Source: Halobacillus ihumii
Lineage (GTDB): Bacteria > Bacillota > Bacilli > Bacillales > Halobacillaceae
Direction of reading: 5' to 3'
Length of the DNA: 64,000 nt
Assembly: GCF_902726645.1 (NCBI RefSeq)
Contig: NZ_CACVAO010000001.1
Location: forward strand, 1,860,001-1,924,000
A model generated the notes under the pieces. The model was not told the origin of the DNA. It saw only the letters and a list, made by a program, of their open reading frames with translations, and ran no database searches. Position numbers and translations under genes: made by a program. Positions 48,873 to 58,626 of the stretch are shown piece after piece; position 1 is the stretch's first letter; the number at the start of each line of letters is the position of its first letter.

Positions 48873-49901
48873 ATGTCGGATAAACACGCACAAAATCAAA
48901 TAAAAAATACACCGTTTTCCGTGCTCGATCTGGCTCCCATCACTGTTGGAAATACAGCATCTGATGCCTATAAAAATACGATCGATCTAGCACAGCATGT
49001 TGAACAATGGGGATATAACAGATATTGGCTGGCTGAGCATCATAACATGCCGTTTATCGCCAGTTCTGCTACCTCTGTTATTATTGGTCACGTTGCCGCC
49101 CATACAAAAGCGATGCGTATAGGCTCTGGGGGCATTATGCTGCCAAACCATGCTCCTCTCGTTATTGCAGAGCAATTCGGTACACTAGAATCCTTATTCC
49201 CAGGAAGAATTGATCTTGGCCTTGGACGTGCACCTGGAACAGATCCCGTTACCATCAGGGCTTTAAGAAGGGATTCGAGAAGTGATGGCAATGATTTTCC
49301 TCAACAGCTGCAGGAATTGCGTGCTTATTTTGATCCTGAATTGCGATCTGAACATAATCATGTGAGGGCCGTTCCTGGCGATGGCCTGGATCTGCCGATT
49401 TGGTTGTTAGGTTCAAGCGGCTTCAGTGCACAGCTGTCAGGCCAGCTAGGCTTGCCATTCTCATTTGCCAGCCACTTTTCACCAAATAATACAATGGCTG
49501 CCCTGGATTTATATCGTCGCAGTTTCAAACCATCAAAGGCACTTGAGGCCCCTTATGCGATGTTAGGTGTTAATGTTGTCGCAGCAGATACAGATGAGGA
49601 AGCTGAGTATTTAGCCACTACTCTTCAACAACAATTTTTAAATATCATCCGAAATCGCGAAACACCGCTGCAGCCGCCCGTTGAAAACATGGATGAGATT
49701 TGGACGGAGTATGAAAAGGCTTCTCTACAGCAACAATTAGGAGCTACTATCATCGGCAGCAAAGAAACCGTAAAGCGAAAGTTACAGTCGTTCATTGAGG
49801 AAACAACAGCAGATGAATTGATGATCACTTCTCAAATCTACGATCACCAGAAACGACTGCGCTCCTATGAAATTTTGTCCGAGATTAAGGAGGAATCGTA
49901 A
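48873..49901 (+). CDS. Luciferase-like (LLM) flavin-dependent oxidoreductase
   Basis: This 342-residue bacterial-luciferase-fold protein belongs to the group lacking known light emission. It has [23 protein letters not shown] near residue 55, then [33 protein letters not shown], the classic LLM segment (at about 93-126). It probably uses FMNH2 and oxygen. It is followed after 3 bases by yoxD, so the two are co-translated. Confidence 0.88.
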   Translation: MSDKHAQNQIKNTPFSVLDLAPITVGNTASDAYKNTIDLAQHVEQWGYNRYWLAEHHNMPFIASSATSVIIGHVAAHTKAMRIGSGGIMLPNHAPLVIAEQFGTLESLFPGRIDLGLGRAPGTDPVTIRALRRDSRSDGNDFPQQLQELRAYFDPELRSEHNHVRAVPGDGLDLPIWLLGSSGFSAQLSGQLGLPFSFASHFSPNNTMAALDLYRRSFKPSKALEAPYAMLGVNVVAADTDEEAEYLATTLQQQFLNIIRNRETPLQPPVENMDEIWTEYEKASLQQQLGATIIGSKETVKRKLQSFIEETTADELMITSQIYDHQKRLRSYEILSEIKEES

Positions 49902-49904
49902 CAT

Positions 49905-50621
49905 ATGCAATCACTACAAGGAAAAGTTGCTTTAATTACCGGAGCCGGCCGTGGAATCGGCCGAGCTACCGCCATAGCGTTAGCAGAAGAAGGTGTACAT
50001 GTTGGACTTGTCGGATTAACGGAAGCGAATATAGAAAACGTTTCAGCCGAACTTGAACATACCGGAGTAAAAAGGTCCATCGCTCAAGGGGATGTGTCCG
50101 ATATTGAATCCGTAAATCAAGCCGTTAGAAAAGTGTCAAGTGAATTAGGACCCGTCGATATCCTGATAAATAATGCAGGAATCGGTAAATATGGTGGTTT
50201 CATGGACTTAAACCCTGAAGAATGGGAAAAAGTCATTCAAGTCAACCTGATGGGAACGTATTATGTTACACGAGCTGTTCTGCCAAGTATGGTAGAAAGA
50301 AAAAGCGGAGACATCGTCAATATATCGTCTACCTCAGGTCTAAGAGGCACTCCTACTTCAAGTGCCTATAGTGCTTCGAAATTTGGTGTGCTTGGCTTAT
50401 CTGAATCGTTAATGCAGGAAGTCAGAAAGCACAACATTCGTGTAAATGCAATAACGCCAAGCCGGGTAGTTACTAACTTTTCTGGTCAATATCAAGAAAA
50501 TGATGACACAGACCACCTTATGCAGCCAGAGGATTTAGCTGAATATATCGTTTCACAACTCAAACTGAACCCTAGAACTTTTGTTAAATCTGCCAGCTTG
50601 TGGGCCACGAACCCTTTTTAA
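49905..50621 (+). CDS. yoxD: Short-chain dehydrogenase YoxD
   Basis: This 238-residue FabG-like SDR has the NAD(P) site [16 protein letters not shown], the catalytic Ser in ISSTS and the Tyr-Lys pair in [12 protein letters not shown]. The length and the C-terminal [22 protein letters not shown] are very close to B. subtilis YoxD. The physiological substrate is not known. AAGGAGG lies in the last codons of the LLM gene. Confidence 0.9.
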   Translation: MQSLQGKVALITGAGRGIGRATAIALAEEGVHVGLVGLTEANIENVSAELEHTGVKRSIAQGDVSDIESVNQAVRKVSSELGPVDILINNAGIGKYGGFMDLNPEEWEKVIQVNLMGTYYVTRAVLPSMVERKSGDIVNISSTSGLRGTPTSSAYSASKFGVLGLSESLMQEVRKHNIRVNAITPSRVVTNFSGQYQENDDTDHLMQPEDLAEYIVSQLKLNPRTFVKSASLWATNPF

Positions 50622-50624
50622 CAG

Positions 50625-50672
50625 AAAAAACTCCCTCCATGGGGCAATAAAGCCGCCTGAGGGAGTTTTTTT
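50625..50672. terminator. Bidirectional terminator between yoxD and the sugar ABC operon
   Basis: AAAAAACTCCCTC and GAGGGAGTTTTTTT pair around a 21-base interior, giving T-runs in both directions between convergent genes. Confidence 0.88.
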
Positions 50673-50674
50673 AT

Positions 50675-51520
50675 TTACCCTTTGATCGCCCCTTCTGTCA
50701 TCCCTTTAGCAATCCGCTGTTGGAAGATCGCGTATAGAATAATAACGGGAACGATAGCAATCGTTAAACTAGCAAAAAGAGTGCCCCATGCATTCGTATA
50801 CTGGGCTTCACTGCTTATGAAATCAATCGCCAGTGCTAACGTGTAATTTTCTTCTGTTTGAAGAAAGATGAGTGCCATGAAATATTCATTCCAAAATTGA
50901 ATCGCATTCATAATCGTAACGGTTATAATCCCTGACATGGAAAGAGGCGTAATGATTTTTAACAGAACCCCATAGGGTGAAAGCCCGTCTATAGCCGCCG
51001 ATTCCTCCAGCGACTTCGGAATGGTACTCATAAAACTCGTTAATACAAAGATCGTAAAAGGAAGTTGACTGACAGCGTAGACAATGGCAAGCCCATATAT
51101 ATTATCGAGCATGTTAAAACGAGCAAGTAAGAAGAATAATGGAATCCATCCTAACACCATTGGAATCATCATAGCTGAAACATACAACGTAAACAGTAAC
51201 TGACTGCCGCGAAACCGCAGACGTTCGATAGCGTAGGCGGTAGGGATCGCTAGGAATAGCGTTAACAGAGCGCCTACTACGGTTACAATTAAACTATTAA
51301 AAACACTTGTGTCAATATTGTATTCTGTCCAGGCTGTAGTGAAATTTTCCAGATTAAAAGATTTGGGCAGCCCCCAAGGATTAGCATAAATTTCTCCGTT
51401 CGATTTAAAAGACCCAATAAACATCCATATGATCGGATAAAGTACAGCAAGCGACCATAGAACCAATGGGATGCGAATTCCCGTTCTTGTCATGATGTGC
51501 CCAACACTATTGCGTTTCAC
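50675..51520 (-). CDS. Sugar ABC transporter permease (MalG type)
   Basis: This 281-residue permease has six helices. The EAA loop is EESAAIDGLSPYGVLLKIITPLS, the contact to the ATPase. It follows the MalF-type permease after 27 bases. The substrate is presumably an oligosaccharide. Confidence 0.92.
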   Translation of the reverse strand: MKRNSVGHIMTRTGIRIPLVLWSLAVLYPIIWMFIGSFKSNGEIYANPWGLPKSFNLENFTTAWTEYNIDTSVFNSLIVTVVGALLTLFLAIPTAYAIERLRFRGSQLLFTLYVSAMMIPMVLGWIPLFFLLARFNMLDNIYGLAIVYAVSQLPFTIFVLTSFMSTIPKSLEESAAIDGLSPYGVLLKIITPLSMSGIITVTIMNAIQFWNEYFMALIFLQTEENYTLALAIDFISSEAQYTNAWGTLFASLTIAIVPVIILYAIFQQRIAKGMTEGAIKG

Positions 51521-51547
51521 ATTCTCCCCTCCTTCGGTTCAATCCTC

Positions 51548-52441
51548 CTAGTATTCTACTCGCTCACGACGCATAAAGAATTGCAGGATCAATACTGTAA
51601 TTAGTGACAGGATTAAGATCATAACCCCAATCGTTGCGCCATAGCCAAAGTTATATTGCACAAAGGCCTGTTCATATAAATAAGACCCCATGACGTGAGT
51701 GGAATTGTTAGGTCCCCCGCCCGTCATAATCTGAACGATAATAAACGACCCATTTAACGTAGTAATTACGATGTAAAGAATAGAGATTTTGATTTGCGGC
51801 CAGACAAGCGGCAAGGTAACTTTCCAAAACTGCTGCCATTCATTGGCTCCGTCTATTTCGGCTGCTTCATAATAACTCTTTGAAACATTCGCAATCCCGC
51901 CCATAAGCATTAGCATGAATAAACCAATCCCAGCCCAGACAGATGGCAGTACCAAACTGGGAAGGGCCCACTTTTCGCTCCCTAACCATGGCCGCGCCCA
52001 GTCTTCTAATCCGACAAACTGCAGCCCGGAATTAATCAGTCCCAAGCTTGGATTGTAAATGAACGTCCAAAGAATACCAATGACAACAACTGACATGATA
52101 TTAGGAAAGAAGAAAACGATACGGTAAAATGGCGCTTCTTTTATCTTTAATTGGGTCAAGGCGACAGCAAAGAAAAGAGCCAGCACCATAATCCCCAGCA
52201 CTTTTGCTGCAACGAGAAAATAGTCATGAACAATGGTCATAGGAATGATCTCATCATTTATTAATTGTATGTAGTTGCTAAACCCAATAAATTCCTTGTC
52301 CTGTGAAGCACCAGACCATTCAAAAAAAGAATAGTATAAACCACTGAACAATGGATATAGCGTAAAAATAGAAAACATCACAAAAGTTGGAATTAAACAA
52401 AAGGCTAAAAACAGATACTTTTGTTTTTTAGACTGTACCAT
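51548..52441 (-). CDS. Sugar ABC transporter permease (MalF type)
   Basis: The roughly 297-residue permease has six helices and the EAA loop YYEAAEIDGANEWQQFWKVTLP. I use the ATG at 52441, which has GAGGGG upstream; an earlier in-frame ATG is less likely. It lies between the binding protein and the MalG-type permease. Confidence 0.92.
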   Translation of the reverse strand: MVQSKKQKYLFLAFCLIPTFVMFSIFTLYPLFSGLYYSFFEWSGASQDKEFIGFSNYIQLINDEIIPMTIVHDYFLVAAKVLGIMVLALFFAVALTQLKIKEAPFYRIVFFFPNIMSVVVIGILWTFIYNPSLGLINSGLQFVGLEDWARPWLGSEKWALPSLVLPSVWAGIGLFMLMLMGGIANVSKSYYEAAEIDGANEWQQFWKVTLPLVWPQIKISILYIVITTLNGSFIIVQIMTGGGPNNSTHVMGSYLYEQAFVQYNFGYGATIGVMILILSLITVLILQFFMRRERVEY

Positions 52442-52529
52442 CTTATCCCCTCTTTCTTTGGAGATATAAAGAAGTATGGAATATAAAGACATCAGCCTCT
52501 ATATTCCATACCGTAAACATCTCACTTGC

Positions 52530-53870
52530 TTACTTGCTGTTTCGATACTCAGCAGCAGCTTCTTCTGCCTGCTGACAAAATTCTTCTGCTGTAATATTGC
52601 CCAGCATTAATGAGACTAACGCGTTACTAATCGGTGTTTCCAAATCGGCACTCATTGGGTGCGGCTTTTGATAGATTTGAACTTGTTCTGGATCGTTAAT
52701 CATCGCATTCGCTTCGATTAAGTAATTCGGAACATTTTCGTTCTCGGACAAATCCACACCATTGATGTTCATAATCGCTCCTGTGTGTTCAGAGAATAAA
52801 GTAGCATATTCCTTCGTGAAGACAAAGTCTACAAAGGCTTTGGCAGCTTCAGGATTATCTGCTTCTTCAGCAATCGCAAGCGGACGCAAGTCAGGAACTA
52901 CAGCGAAAGGTTCACCTGCATCCTGCATAGGGGAAGGAATAAATCCATACTTAAAGTCTTCTGGCTTATCTTTCTCCATTTCATTTGGCAGCCAGAACCC
53001 TACAGGAATAAAAGCATTCTTATGAAGAAGGAAGTTCATTTGCGATTGGGTATGGTTCAAGGCCCCAAATCCTTTATCAATATAGCCCTCTTTCTGCATT
53101 TGTTCCACTTTTTTCATAACTTCAAGAACGGGTTCACTTGTCCAGGCGCCTTCTTTCCCTGTAATCACGTCCTCAAGGAGTTGATCCCCGCCGGCAGCTC
53201 CAAAGGCTGGGTATAACATCCCGCGTAAGAAGTAATAAGGGTGTTTTCCAGTTGTCACAAACGGTGCAATATCTTCGCCTTCTTTAATCTCTCCCATAGT
53301 GCTCATAAAGCTTTCAAAGTCAGTTGGTACTTTATAGCCTTCTTCTTCAAACCAAGCTTCATCATACCAGGTTCCCCACGTATCAAAGACTAGCGGTAAC
53401 GAGTAGATTTCCCCATCATATTTAGCCGGGTCTACAATAAAACTTTCTAAAATAGGTTTACCGTCGACTTCAACATCCTTCACCCAGTCGGTGAGATTCA
53501 TCAGCTGTCCATCCTCAACCATCTGCGTTTCGCTGGAGCCAGCTCCATCAATATAAACAACGTCAGGTGGATCACCTGAAACCCAGCGCGATCTCATCTC
53601 TTGGTTAATATTAGGGCCCGCATGCTCCGTTACAGTTACATCAGGATACTCCTCTTTAAAGTCGGCAATGACTTCTTTCCACCATGAGTCCCCATACCCG
53701 CCAACAAAATACTGAATTTCAAGCTCGCCATTTACTTTTCCATCGTTCATAAGCTCACTGTTATCCCCTTCAGAAGACGCTTCTTCATCCGAGGAGCAGC
53801 CCACAACTAGAATTAAGCTAAGTATCGCTATCCACCCGAACAAAACAGGACCTTTGAGTACCTTCTTCAA
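52530..53870 (-). CDS. Sugar-binding lipoprotein of ABC importer
   Basis: This 446-residue family 1 solute-binding protein has a lipoprotein signal ending LILVVGC (Cys25) and an acidic linker. The mature part has LEIQYFVGGYGDSWWKEVIADF and PDVVYIDGAGSSETQMV, a style seen in N-acetylglucosamine/chitobiose binding proteins (NgcE-like) as well as other oligosaccharide binders; the ligand is not certain. It is the first gene of a three-gene operon that lacks its own ATPase, so a shared MsmX-type ATPase encoded elsewhere is expected. Confidence 0.9.
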   Translation of the reverse strand: MKKVLKGPVLFGWIAILSLILVVGCSSDEEASSEGDNSELMNDGKVNGELEIQYFVGGYGDSWWKEVIADFKEEYPDVTVTEHAGPNINQEMRSRWVSGDPPDVVYIDGAGSSETQMVEDGQLMNLTDWVKDVEVDGKPILESFIVDPAKYDGEIYSLPLVFDTWGTWYDEAWFEEEGYKVPTDFESFMSTMGEIKEGEDIAPFVTTGKHPYYFLRGMLYPAFGAAGGDQLLEDVITGKEGAWTSEPVLEVMKKVEQMQKEGYIDKGFGALNHTQSQMNFLLHKNAFIPVGFWLPNEMEKDKPEDFKYGFIPSPMQDAGEPFAVVPDLRPLAIAEEADNPEAAKAFVDFVFTKEYATLFSEHTGAIMNINGVDLSENENVPNYLIEANAMINDPEQVQIYQKPHPMSADLETPISNALVSLMLGNITAEEFCQQAEEAAAEYRNSK

Positions 53871-53907
53871 GTTGCTTCCCCCTTTGATTTATTAAATATA
53901 TGAAACG

Positions 53908-53949
53908 CATTAACCCTTGATGTCGCGGTTAATGTTGTTTCTAAACAAC
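53908..53949. promoter_or_regulatory. Two adjacent dyads in the sugar ABC operon leader
   Basis: CATTAACC (53908-53915) and GGTTAATG (53927-53934) form one inverted repeat, and GTTGTTT (53934-53940) with AAACAAC (53943-53949) form another. They lie 38-79 bases upstream of the binding-protein start, within the predicted 5' leader, and could be an operator for a local regulator. Confidence 0.4.
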
Positions 53950-54023
53950 AACATAAATATTCATTCACTGCAGATTCAGTCGTCTACTGCTCAGAGAGGA
54001 ACTAATTTATCACAGCCAATTTA

Positions 54024-54038
54024 TGAAGCGCTTTCATA
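54024..54038 (-). promoter_or_regulatory. Cre-like (CcpA) or LacI-family operator
   Basis: The minus strand reads ATGAAAGCGCTTCAT. The left half fits the cre consensus WTGNAANCG exactly, and the right half is one base short. It lies about 20-35 bases after the predicted transcription start, a place where CcpA acts as a roadblock. Confidence 0.6.
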
Positions 54039-54065
54039 GTATTTTAAAAAATTTAAGTTGCTCTA

Positions 54066-54094
54066 ATCATAGTCTTAGTGAACTATTTTGTCAA
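54066..54094 (-). promoter_or_regulatory. Sigma-A promoter of the sugar ABC operon
   Basis: TTGACA (54094-54089) and TATGAT (54071-54066) are spaced by 17 bases on the minus strand, giving a leader of about 190 bases. Confidence 0.75.
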
Positions 54095-54188
54095 TAAAAT
54101 GACTGATAATTAGAAATTTTATTTCAATATAGTTTATTATACATAGTTCGATTTTATTACTGGGAGAAGAAAACATGAGCAATTAGAA

Positions 54189-54249
54189 TAAAAAGCTTCT
54201 GTGTACCCCCCCATCTTTAATAGTAATGGGACTTACCTCAGAAGCTTTT
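54189..54249 (-). terminator. Terminator overlapping the stop of the EcsB-like gene
   Basis: AAAAGCTTCTG (54190-54200) and CAGAAGCTTTT (54239-54249) pair over a long interior that holds a smaller CCCAT/ATGGG stem. The right arm lies within the last codons of the gene. Confidence 0.55.
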
Positions 54250-55626
54250 ATATTTTCCTATCCAGGGCAGTAAAAGAATAGCTAGCATAAACGGTGCAAA
54301 ATAGATTCCCAAGCCTAAAACTGTATAACCAGCAAGTTGAAGGAGTTCATTTTTTCGATAATTGATCCGTTGTACTTTGTACATTCGCTCCCTGATTTGT
54401 CCGTGAAGTTCATGCACAGCCAGATACATCAACCCAATAACTTGAATGCATAGGCCTATGTTCAGACCAGCAAGCAGCCAACCGGTGATGAAAAAAGTGA
54501 GAACGAGTAAAATTACTCCTGTCACCGCCCATTTAAAATATGTCGCCCTCCAGCCCTTTTCTTCAATTGGGAGAATACGGAGAATCGGCTCCTGATGAAA
54601 TTGTTCTTCAAAAAGACTCGCAGCAACTTCAATATAAATAAACAAAGCGATTGGCGTCGTAACGAGTAACATCCATTCGACTTGCCCCGGTAGAACCGTG
54701 AGAATTACGATACAAGTTACAATAGTGGTCCCAATATATTTAAACTGAGACTGCAAGTGGTTTCTCCAAAGCCTGTGATAGAGGGAATAAATGTTTGTGA
54801 ATCGCTGCTTTGCTCGACGACTCCGCAGGTATGTTTGCAAGATACCGTAACGCTTCGGCGGTTTAATTTCTATTCTCGTTACTTGACTGATTAGTCTAAT
54901 GTTCCAGACCCTCGCATCGTTAGCGCCAACCACTTTAGCCCAATCGACATGATGTAATACACGCGGCAGCAAATAGAAGTTAACTCCCACCATAACTATA
55001 CATAGCGCAAAGCCCATAACGAGACCGCTCCAACCTGCCATTAAAATCAAATAACGTGAAAACCCAACGACAGCAAAAATCAACAACATGGTGAGAAATT
55101 TTTTCCACCGCGAAACAGAGTACATCTTCCAATGAATGAGTAGGCTAAGCCAGAAAAATAGAGTGTATATGGCCGCAACTTTTAGTAGAAACAGGAATGA
55201 AAATGGTGTGATGATTCCTATTAAACTACTTGCTGTAAACGCCACCGTGCAATGAACCAGTCCGCGTTCTGCTACCATGAGCCAGAACAACCGATTTCTT
55301 GAATGAGGAAGCACACTCAATTTTAATTCAGAAGAGGTAAAGCATATTCCCGGATGAAAAAAGGATTGACTGCACGCCCGTATTAATACTGCGAAAGGTA
55401 GTAACCATAGCCAGGAGGCGCTGGTAGTTTGCCAGGATTCGAACATGGGTATGAAATCTTGCAGCCACTCAAACATTATCAGCAGCATAACACCGGTATA
55501 AATAGCTAAATAAAAGGCGAGTGTCCAATCAAAGTTTAAGCTAAACGCTTGCTTATACAGATTGCGCTTCTTTCTAGCTCGCTCCTTCCTGACCCATCTG
55601 TACACAGACCAAGTTGAGGATTCCAT
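54238..55626 (-). CDS. EcsB-like ABC transporter membrane protein
   Basis: This 462-residue protein has about ten hydrophobic segments and basic loops, similar in style to EcsB and YthQ of B. subtilis (PF05975). It directly abuts the ATPase gene upstream with no gap, as in ecsAB and ythPQ. EcsAB affects protein secretion and membrane-protein processing, but whether this pair is that system or the YthPQ paralogue cannot be decided from the window. Confidence 0.75.
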   Translation of the reverse strand: MESSTWSVYRWVRKERARKKRNLYKQAFSLNFDWTLAFYLAIYTGVMLLIMFEWLQDFIPMFESWQTTSASWLWLLPFAVLIRACSQSFFHPGICFTSSELKLSVLPHSRNRLFWLMVAERGLVHCTVAFTASSLIGIITPFSFLFLLKVAAIYTLFFWLSLLIHWKMYSVSRWKKFLTMLLIFAVVGFSRYLILMAGWSGLVMGFALCIVMVGVNFYLLPRVLHHVDWAKVVGANDARVWNIRLISQVTRIEIKPPKRYGILQTYLRSRRAKQRFTNIYSLYHRLWRNHLQSQFKYIGTTIVTCIVILTVLPGQVEWMLLVTTPIALFIYIEVAASLFEEQFHQEPILRILPIEEKGWRATYFKWAVTGVILLVLTFFITGWLLAGLNIGLCIQVIGLMYLAVHELHGQIRERMYKVQRINYRKNELLQLAGYTVLGLGIYFAPFMLAILLLPWIGKYKSF

Positions 55627-56325
55627 TTATGTATGCCTCCGATCGAGCTCATGAAATTGCTCAACAGCTCCTGAAGAAGATACGGCACCTTCTTTTAACA
55701 TCACAAATTCATCAGCCAGCTCACGCACCTTGTCCAACTGGTGAGTGGTTAACAAAATGCTCGTTCCGTCATTCTTTCGGTCTACTAGTAATCTCTCAAG
55801 ATAAGCGCCCGCATAAACATCAAGCCCCATAAATGGTTCATCAATTAAAAGTAATGGAACTTCAGGCAGCAAAGCACAGATTGTTTGCGCCTTCTGTCTC
55901 ATCCCTTTTGATAATGACTCAGGGTATTCATCCAGTTTATCGGTTAACTCAAATGCTTCTGTATATTGATTGACCCTTTGTTTGAATGAGTCATCAGGTA
56001 TGTTGTAACTCTTTTGATAAAGTTGAAAATGTTGATAGACGGTTAATTCGCTCATTAACAATGGCTCTTCTGGAATATAACTGAATTGCCGCTTATAAAA
56101 TGAAAATTGATCATCTTGATCGATTCCCGCAACCGATATTCTTCCAGCCGACTTTTCCTGTGAGCCAATAATCGCTTTCATCAGAGTGGACTTACCAGCT
56201 CCATTATGTCCGACTAATGCGGTAATGGTTCCCCGCGGAGTTCGAAAAGATACATCAGTTAGTATGTGATGATCCCGTATATAAACATCACAATTGTCAA
56301 TAGACAGCACGTCTAATTCATTCAT
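55627..56325 (-). CDS. EcsA/YthP-like ABC ATPase
   Basis: This 232-residue ATPase has Walker A GHNGAGKSTLM, the signature LSKGMRQKAQ, Walker B LLLIDEPFMGLD and the switch His in LLTTHQLDKV. The start has GGAGGAG. It pairs with the permease that follows; no third component is near. Confidence 0.88.
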   Translation of the reverse strand: MNELDVLSIDNCDVYIRDHHILTDVSFRTPRGTITALVGHNGAGKSTLMKAIIGSQEKSAGRISVAGIDQDDQFSFYKRQFSYIPEEPLLMSELTVYQHFQLYQKSYNIPDDSFKQRVNQYTEAFELTDKLDEYPESLSKGMRQKAQTICALLPEVPLLLIDEPFMGLDVYAGAYLERLLVDRKNDGTSILLTTHQLDKVRELADEFVMLKEGAVSSSGAVEQFHELDRRHT

Positions 56326-56412
56326 CCTTCTCCTCCTCCTACTGCCATTATCTTTTTATTATATACGAGTAGAGGCGTGCTTGGTTTCATTGCAACGGTA
56401 AATTCTGGTTGC

Positions 56413-56450
56413 AAAAAAGCCAGCCGCTTCCCGTAAAAGGAGACGGCTGG
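56413..56450 (-). terminator. Intrinsic terminator after srtD
   Basis: CCAGCCG and CGGCTGG form the stem base, followed by CTTTTTT on the minus strand just after the sortase stop. Confidence 0.8.
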
Positions 56451-56456
56451 TCTGTT

Positions 56457-57080
56457 TCACTCTTTATCCACTTTTGACTTACCTATCAAGGCAGCTTGAA
56501 CAATATATCGATCAGGGGCCGATCCAATATAATCAAACGGGTAACATGTCGTAAGCGTTAAAGTTGGAGTTTGCTTCGTAACAATCACCGATCGGTCATC
56601 AGCATTTGTTATCCACGTTTTCCTAATCTGATATTCGTATTTCACATTATCTACCTTTAAATAAATCCGGTCTCCTTCAAATAATTGATCCAAGTGACGA
56701 AAGGTCGTATCTCGGTGGCCTGCAAGAGCAGTATGCTGCTTGGATGCTGGAACATTCGTAAAGGCGGTATCGTAAATTCCGACTCCCTTTTTTAACGTAT
56801 CGGCATCCGTTCCAAAGAAAACTGGATACACTGTTCCTAACCTAGGAATTACAAACTTCCCCACCTTCTCACCACGTTCATAGGCAGGCCTAGTCTGGTG
56901 AACTTCCACATTCTTCACTTGTAAAGTCGGTTGTTCAGTTGTTTGGGACCATTCTTGATCTACGGACTGAGCCAGCGAAGTATTATGAGTTACCACTGAT
57001 GTTTGCTGCCACCACTGATAACCATTCCACAGCACTAACCCAAGTCCGAAAATACTCATCAAGACCCCGATCTTTTTCAT
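56457..57080 (-). CDS. srtD: Class D sortase
   Basis: This 207-residue membrane-anchored transpeptidase has an N-terminal helix (about 4-22) and a sortase barrel. The catalytic residues are His122 (LAGHRDT), Cys179 (TLTTCYPF) and an Arg in the APDRYIVQ segment. Sortases cut a C-terminal sorting signal and join the protein to peptidoglycan. It lies 26 bases after an alkaline phosphatase gene that ends with a sorting-like signal, so that protein is the probable client. Confidence 0.92.
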   Translation of the reverse strand: MKKIGVLMSIFGLGLVLWNGYQWWQQTSVVTHNTSLAQSVDQEWSQTTEQPTLQVKNVEVHQTRPAYERGEKVGKFVIPRLGTVYPVFFGTDADTLKKGVGIYDTAFTNVPASKQHTALAGHRDTTFRHLDQLFEGDRIYLKVDNVKYEYQIRKTWITNADDRSVIVTKQTPTLTLTTCYPFDYIGSAPDRYIVQAALIGKSKVDKE

Positions 57081-57105
57081 AGTAAGATCACCTTTTTACT
57101 GAAAA

Positions 57106-58626
57106 TTAGCGTACAGACCTTTTTCGGAAAAGAAGAACACCGCCTGCACCTAAGAGAAGTGCTCCAAAGAGTATGCCAGCAGGATAATTTGTCGCTGTAT
57201 CAGCTAGTTCCCCACCTTCACTGCCTGAAGGATTTGCTCCCAATATTTTGAAAATATTTTCCGCTTGTTTCGTATTATCAATGCGCCCTGCAAACATCTC
57301 TGATCCAGGCCCAAACGCATAAACGGGAACATCCACACCTGTATGGCCGCTAGTTGTCCAGCCAGTCCCAGATCGCTCATTAAAAATGTTCTCGATGGCG
57401 TTATCTACTTCAAGCAATCGATCTTCTTCAGAGGAAGTTTCCAAGGCTTCTTTAACAGCTTGAATTTCCTCTTGTTTTAAGTCAAAATCAATGTTCTCGT
57501 TCAATGTGGCCTCAACTTCCGCTCCTTCTTCTACGATTTGTTGAGCCATGTAATCAGGAGTATGTTGTGCTGCTTGGATAACATCAGTATTCCACTTGTA
57601 CACTCCCCCTTCTCCGATAGAAAAGCCACCAGTAGAATGGTCAGCAGTAGCCACAACTAAAGTATGTTTGTCCTTTTTAGCAAACTCAATCGCTTCCTGG
57701 AACGCTTTTTCAAAATCCTCCATTTCACTCATAGCAGCCACCACATCATTATCATGGCCCGCCCAATCGATTTGGCTTCCTTCTACCATTAAGAAGAAAC
57801 CATCCTCATCTTGACTCAACGTTTCCAATGCCTCTGAGGTCATTTGCTGCAGAGAAGGCTGCTTTTCAGGTCGATCAATTGCTTTATCAAGGCCGACAGG
57901 GGCAAATAATCCTAACAACTGATCACTCTCGTTGCTCATTAATTCCTCAGTAGAAGTTACATAGTTATAACCATCCCCTTGAAATTCTTTCGCAAGGTTA
58001 CGGTCATCACGAACGAAATAGTCGGTACCGCCCCCAAGGAGAACGTCTACTTTATGCTTTCCATTAATTAAATCATCATAATAATCATCTGCAATTTTAT
58101 TATAACTTTGACGAGAGTTTTCATGTGAACCAAAGGCTGCTGGTGTAGCGTGTGTAATTTGTGAAGTTGCAACAAGCCCGGTAGCCTTACCTTTCTTCTT
58201 TGCTACCTCAAGCACTGTTTGGGTATTTTCCTGTTGTAAGTCCACGGCTATTGCACCATTATATGTTTTCACTCCGGAAGACATAGAGGTTGCCGTAGCA
58301 GCAGAGTCAGGGATATTCTCTTTTTCATCGTCAGGACCGCCATCAAAGTGAGGATCATATGAATAAGTTGATTGCATGCCTACCAAATGTGGATCGAAAG
58401 CGGTCGGCTCCATTTTCTTCGTGTCTGGGTCATCTTTTAAGTATCGATAAGCTGTCGTATAGGCTGGACCCATACCATCCCCAATTAAAAAAATAACGTT
58501 CTTAATCTCAGGGCTCTGTCCTTCTTCTGCCTTTACTGGCTCAACAGACATCCCAGTGGTTGTCCCAAAGATCATCGATGATAACACTGTCACCGACAAT
58601 ACCTTTCTCCAAATGCTTTTTTTCAT
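57106..58626 (-). CDS. phoA: Secreted alkaline phosphatase with sortase-type C-terminus
   Basis: The 506-residue protein has a signal peptide (about residues 1-33, ending VKA). The metal site begins VIFLIGDGMGPAY, the phosphorylated Ser108 lies in IPDSAATATSMSSG, and further metal ligands are in DWAGHDND, TADHSTGG and TSGHTGVD. The C-terminus has LADTA (474-478), a hydrophobic helix and RKRSVR, a wall-anchoring signal with Ala where LPxTA motifs have Pro. The ATG at 58626 has GGGAGGG upstream. It is co-transcribed with srtD. The phosphatase family is firm; the wall anchoring is inferred. Confidence 0.9.
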   Translation of the reverse strand: MKKSIWRKVLSVTVLSSMIFGTTTGMSVEPVKAEEGQSPEIKNVIFLIGDGMGPAYTTAYRYLKDDPDTKKMEPTAFDPHLVGMQSTYSYDPHFDGGPDDEKENIPDSAATATSMSSGVKTYNGAIAVDLQQENTQTVLEVAKKKGKATGLVATSQITHATPAAFGSHENSRQSYNKIADDYYDDLINGKHKVDVLLGGGTDYFVRDDRNLAKEFQGDGYNYVTSTEELMSNESDQLLGLFAPVGLDKAIDRPEKQPSLQQMTSEALETLSQDEDGFFLMVEGSQIDWAGHDNDVVAAMSEMEDFEKAFQEAIEFAKKDKHTLVVATADHSTGGFSIGEGGVYKWNTDVIQAAQHTPDYMAQQIVEEGAEVEATLNENIDFDLKQEEIQAVKEALETSSEEDRLLEVDNAIENIFNERSGTGWTTSGHTGVDVPVYAFGPGSEMFAGRIDNTKQAENIFKILGANPSGSEGGELADTATNYPAGILFGALLLGAGGVLLFRKRSVR

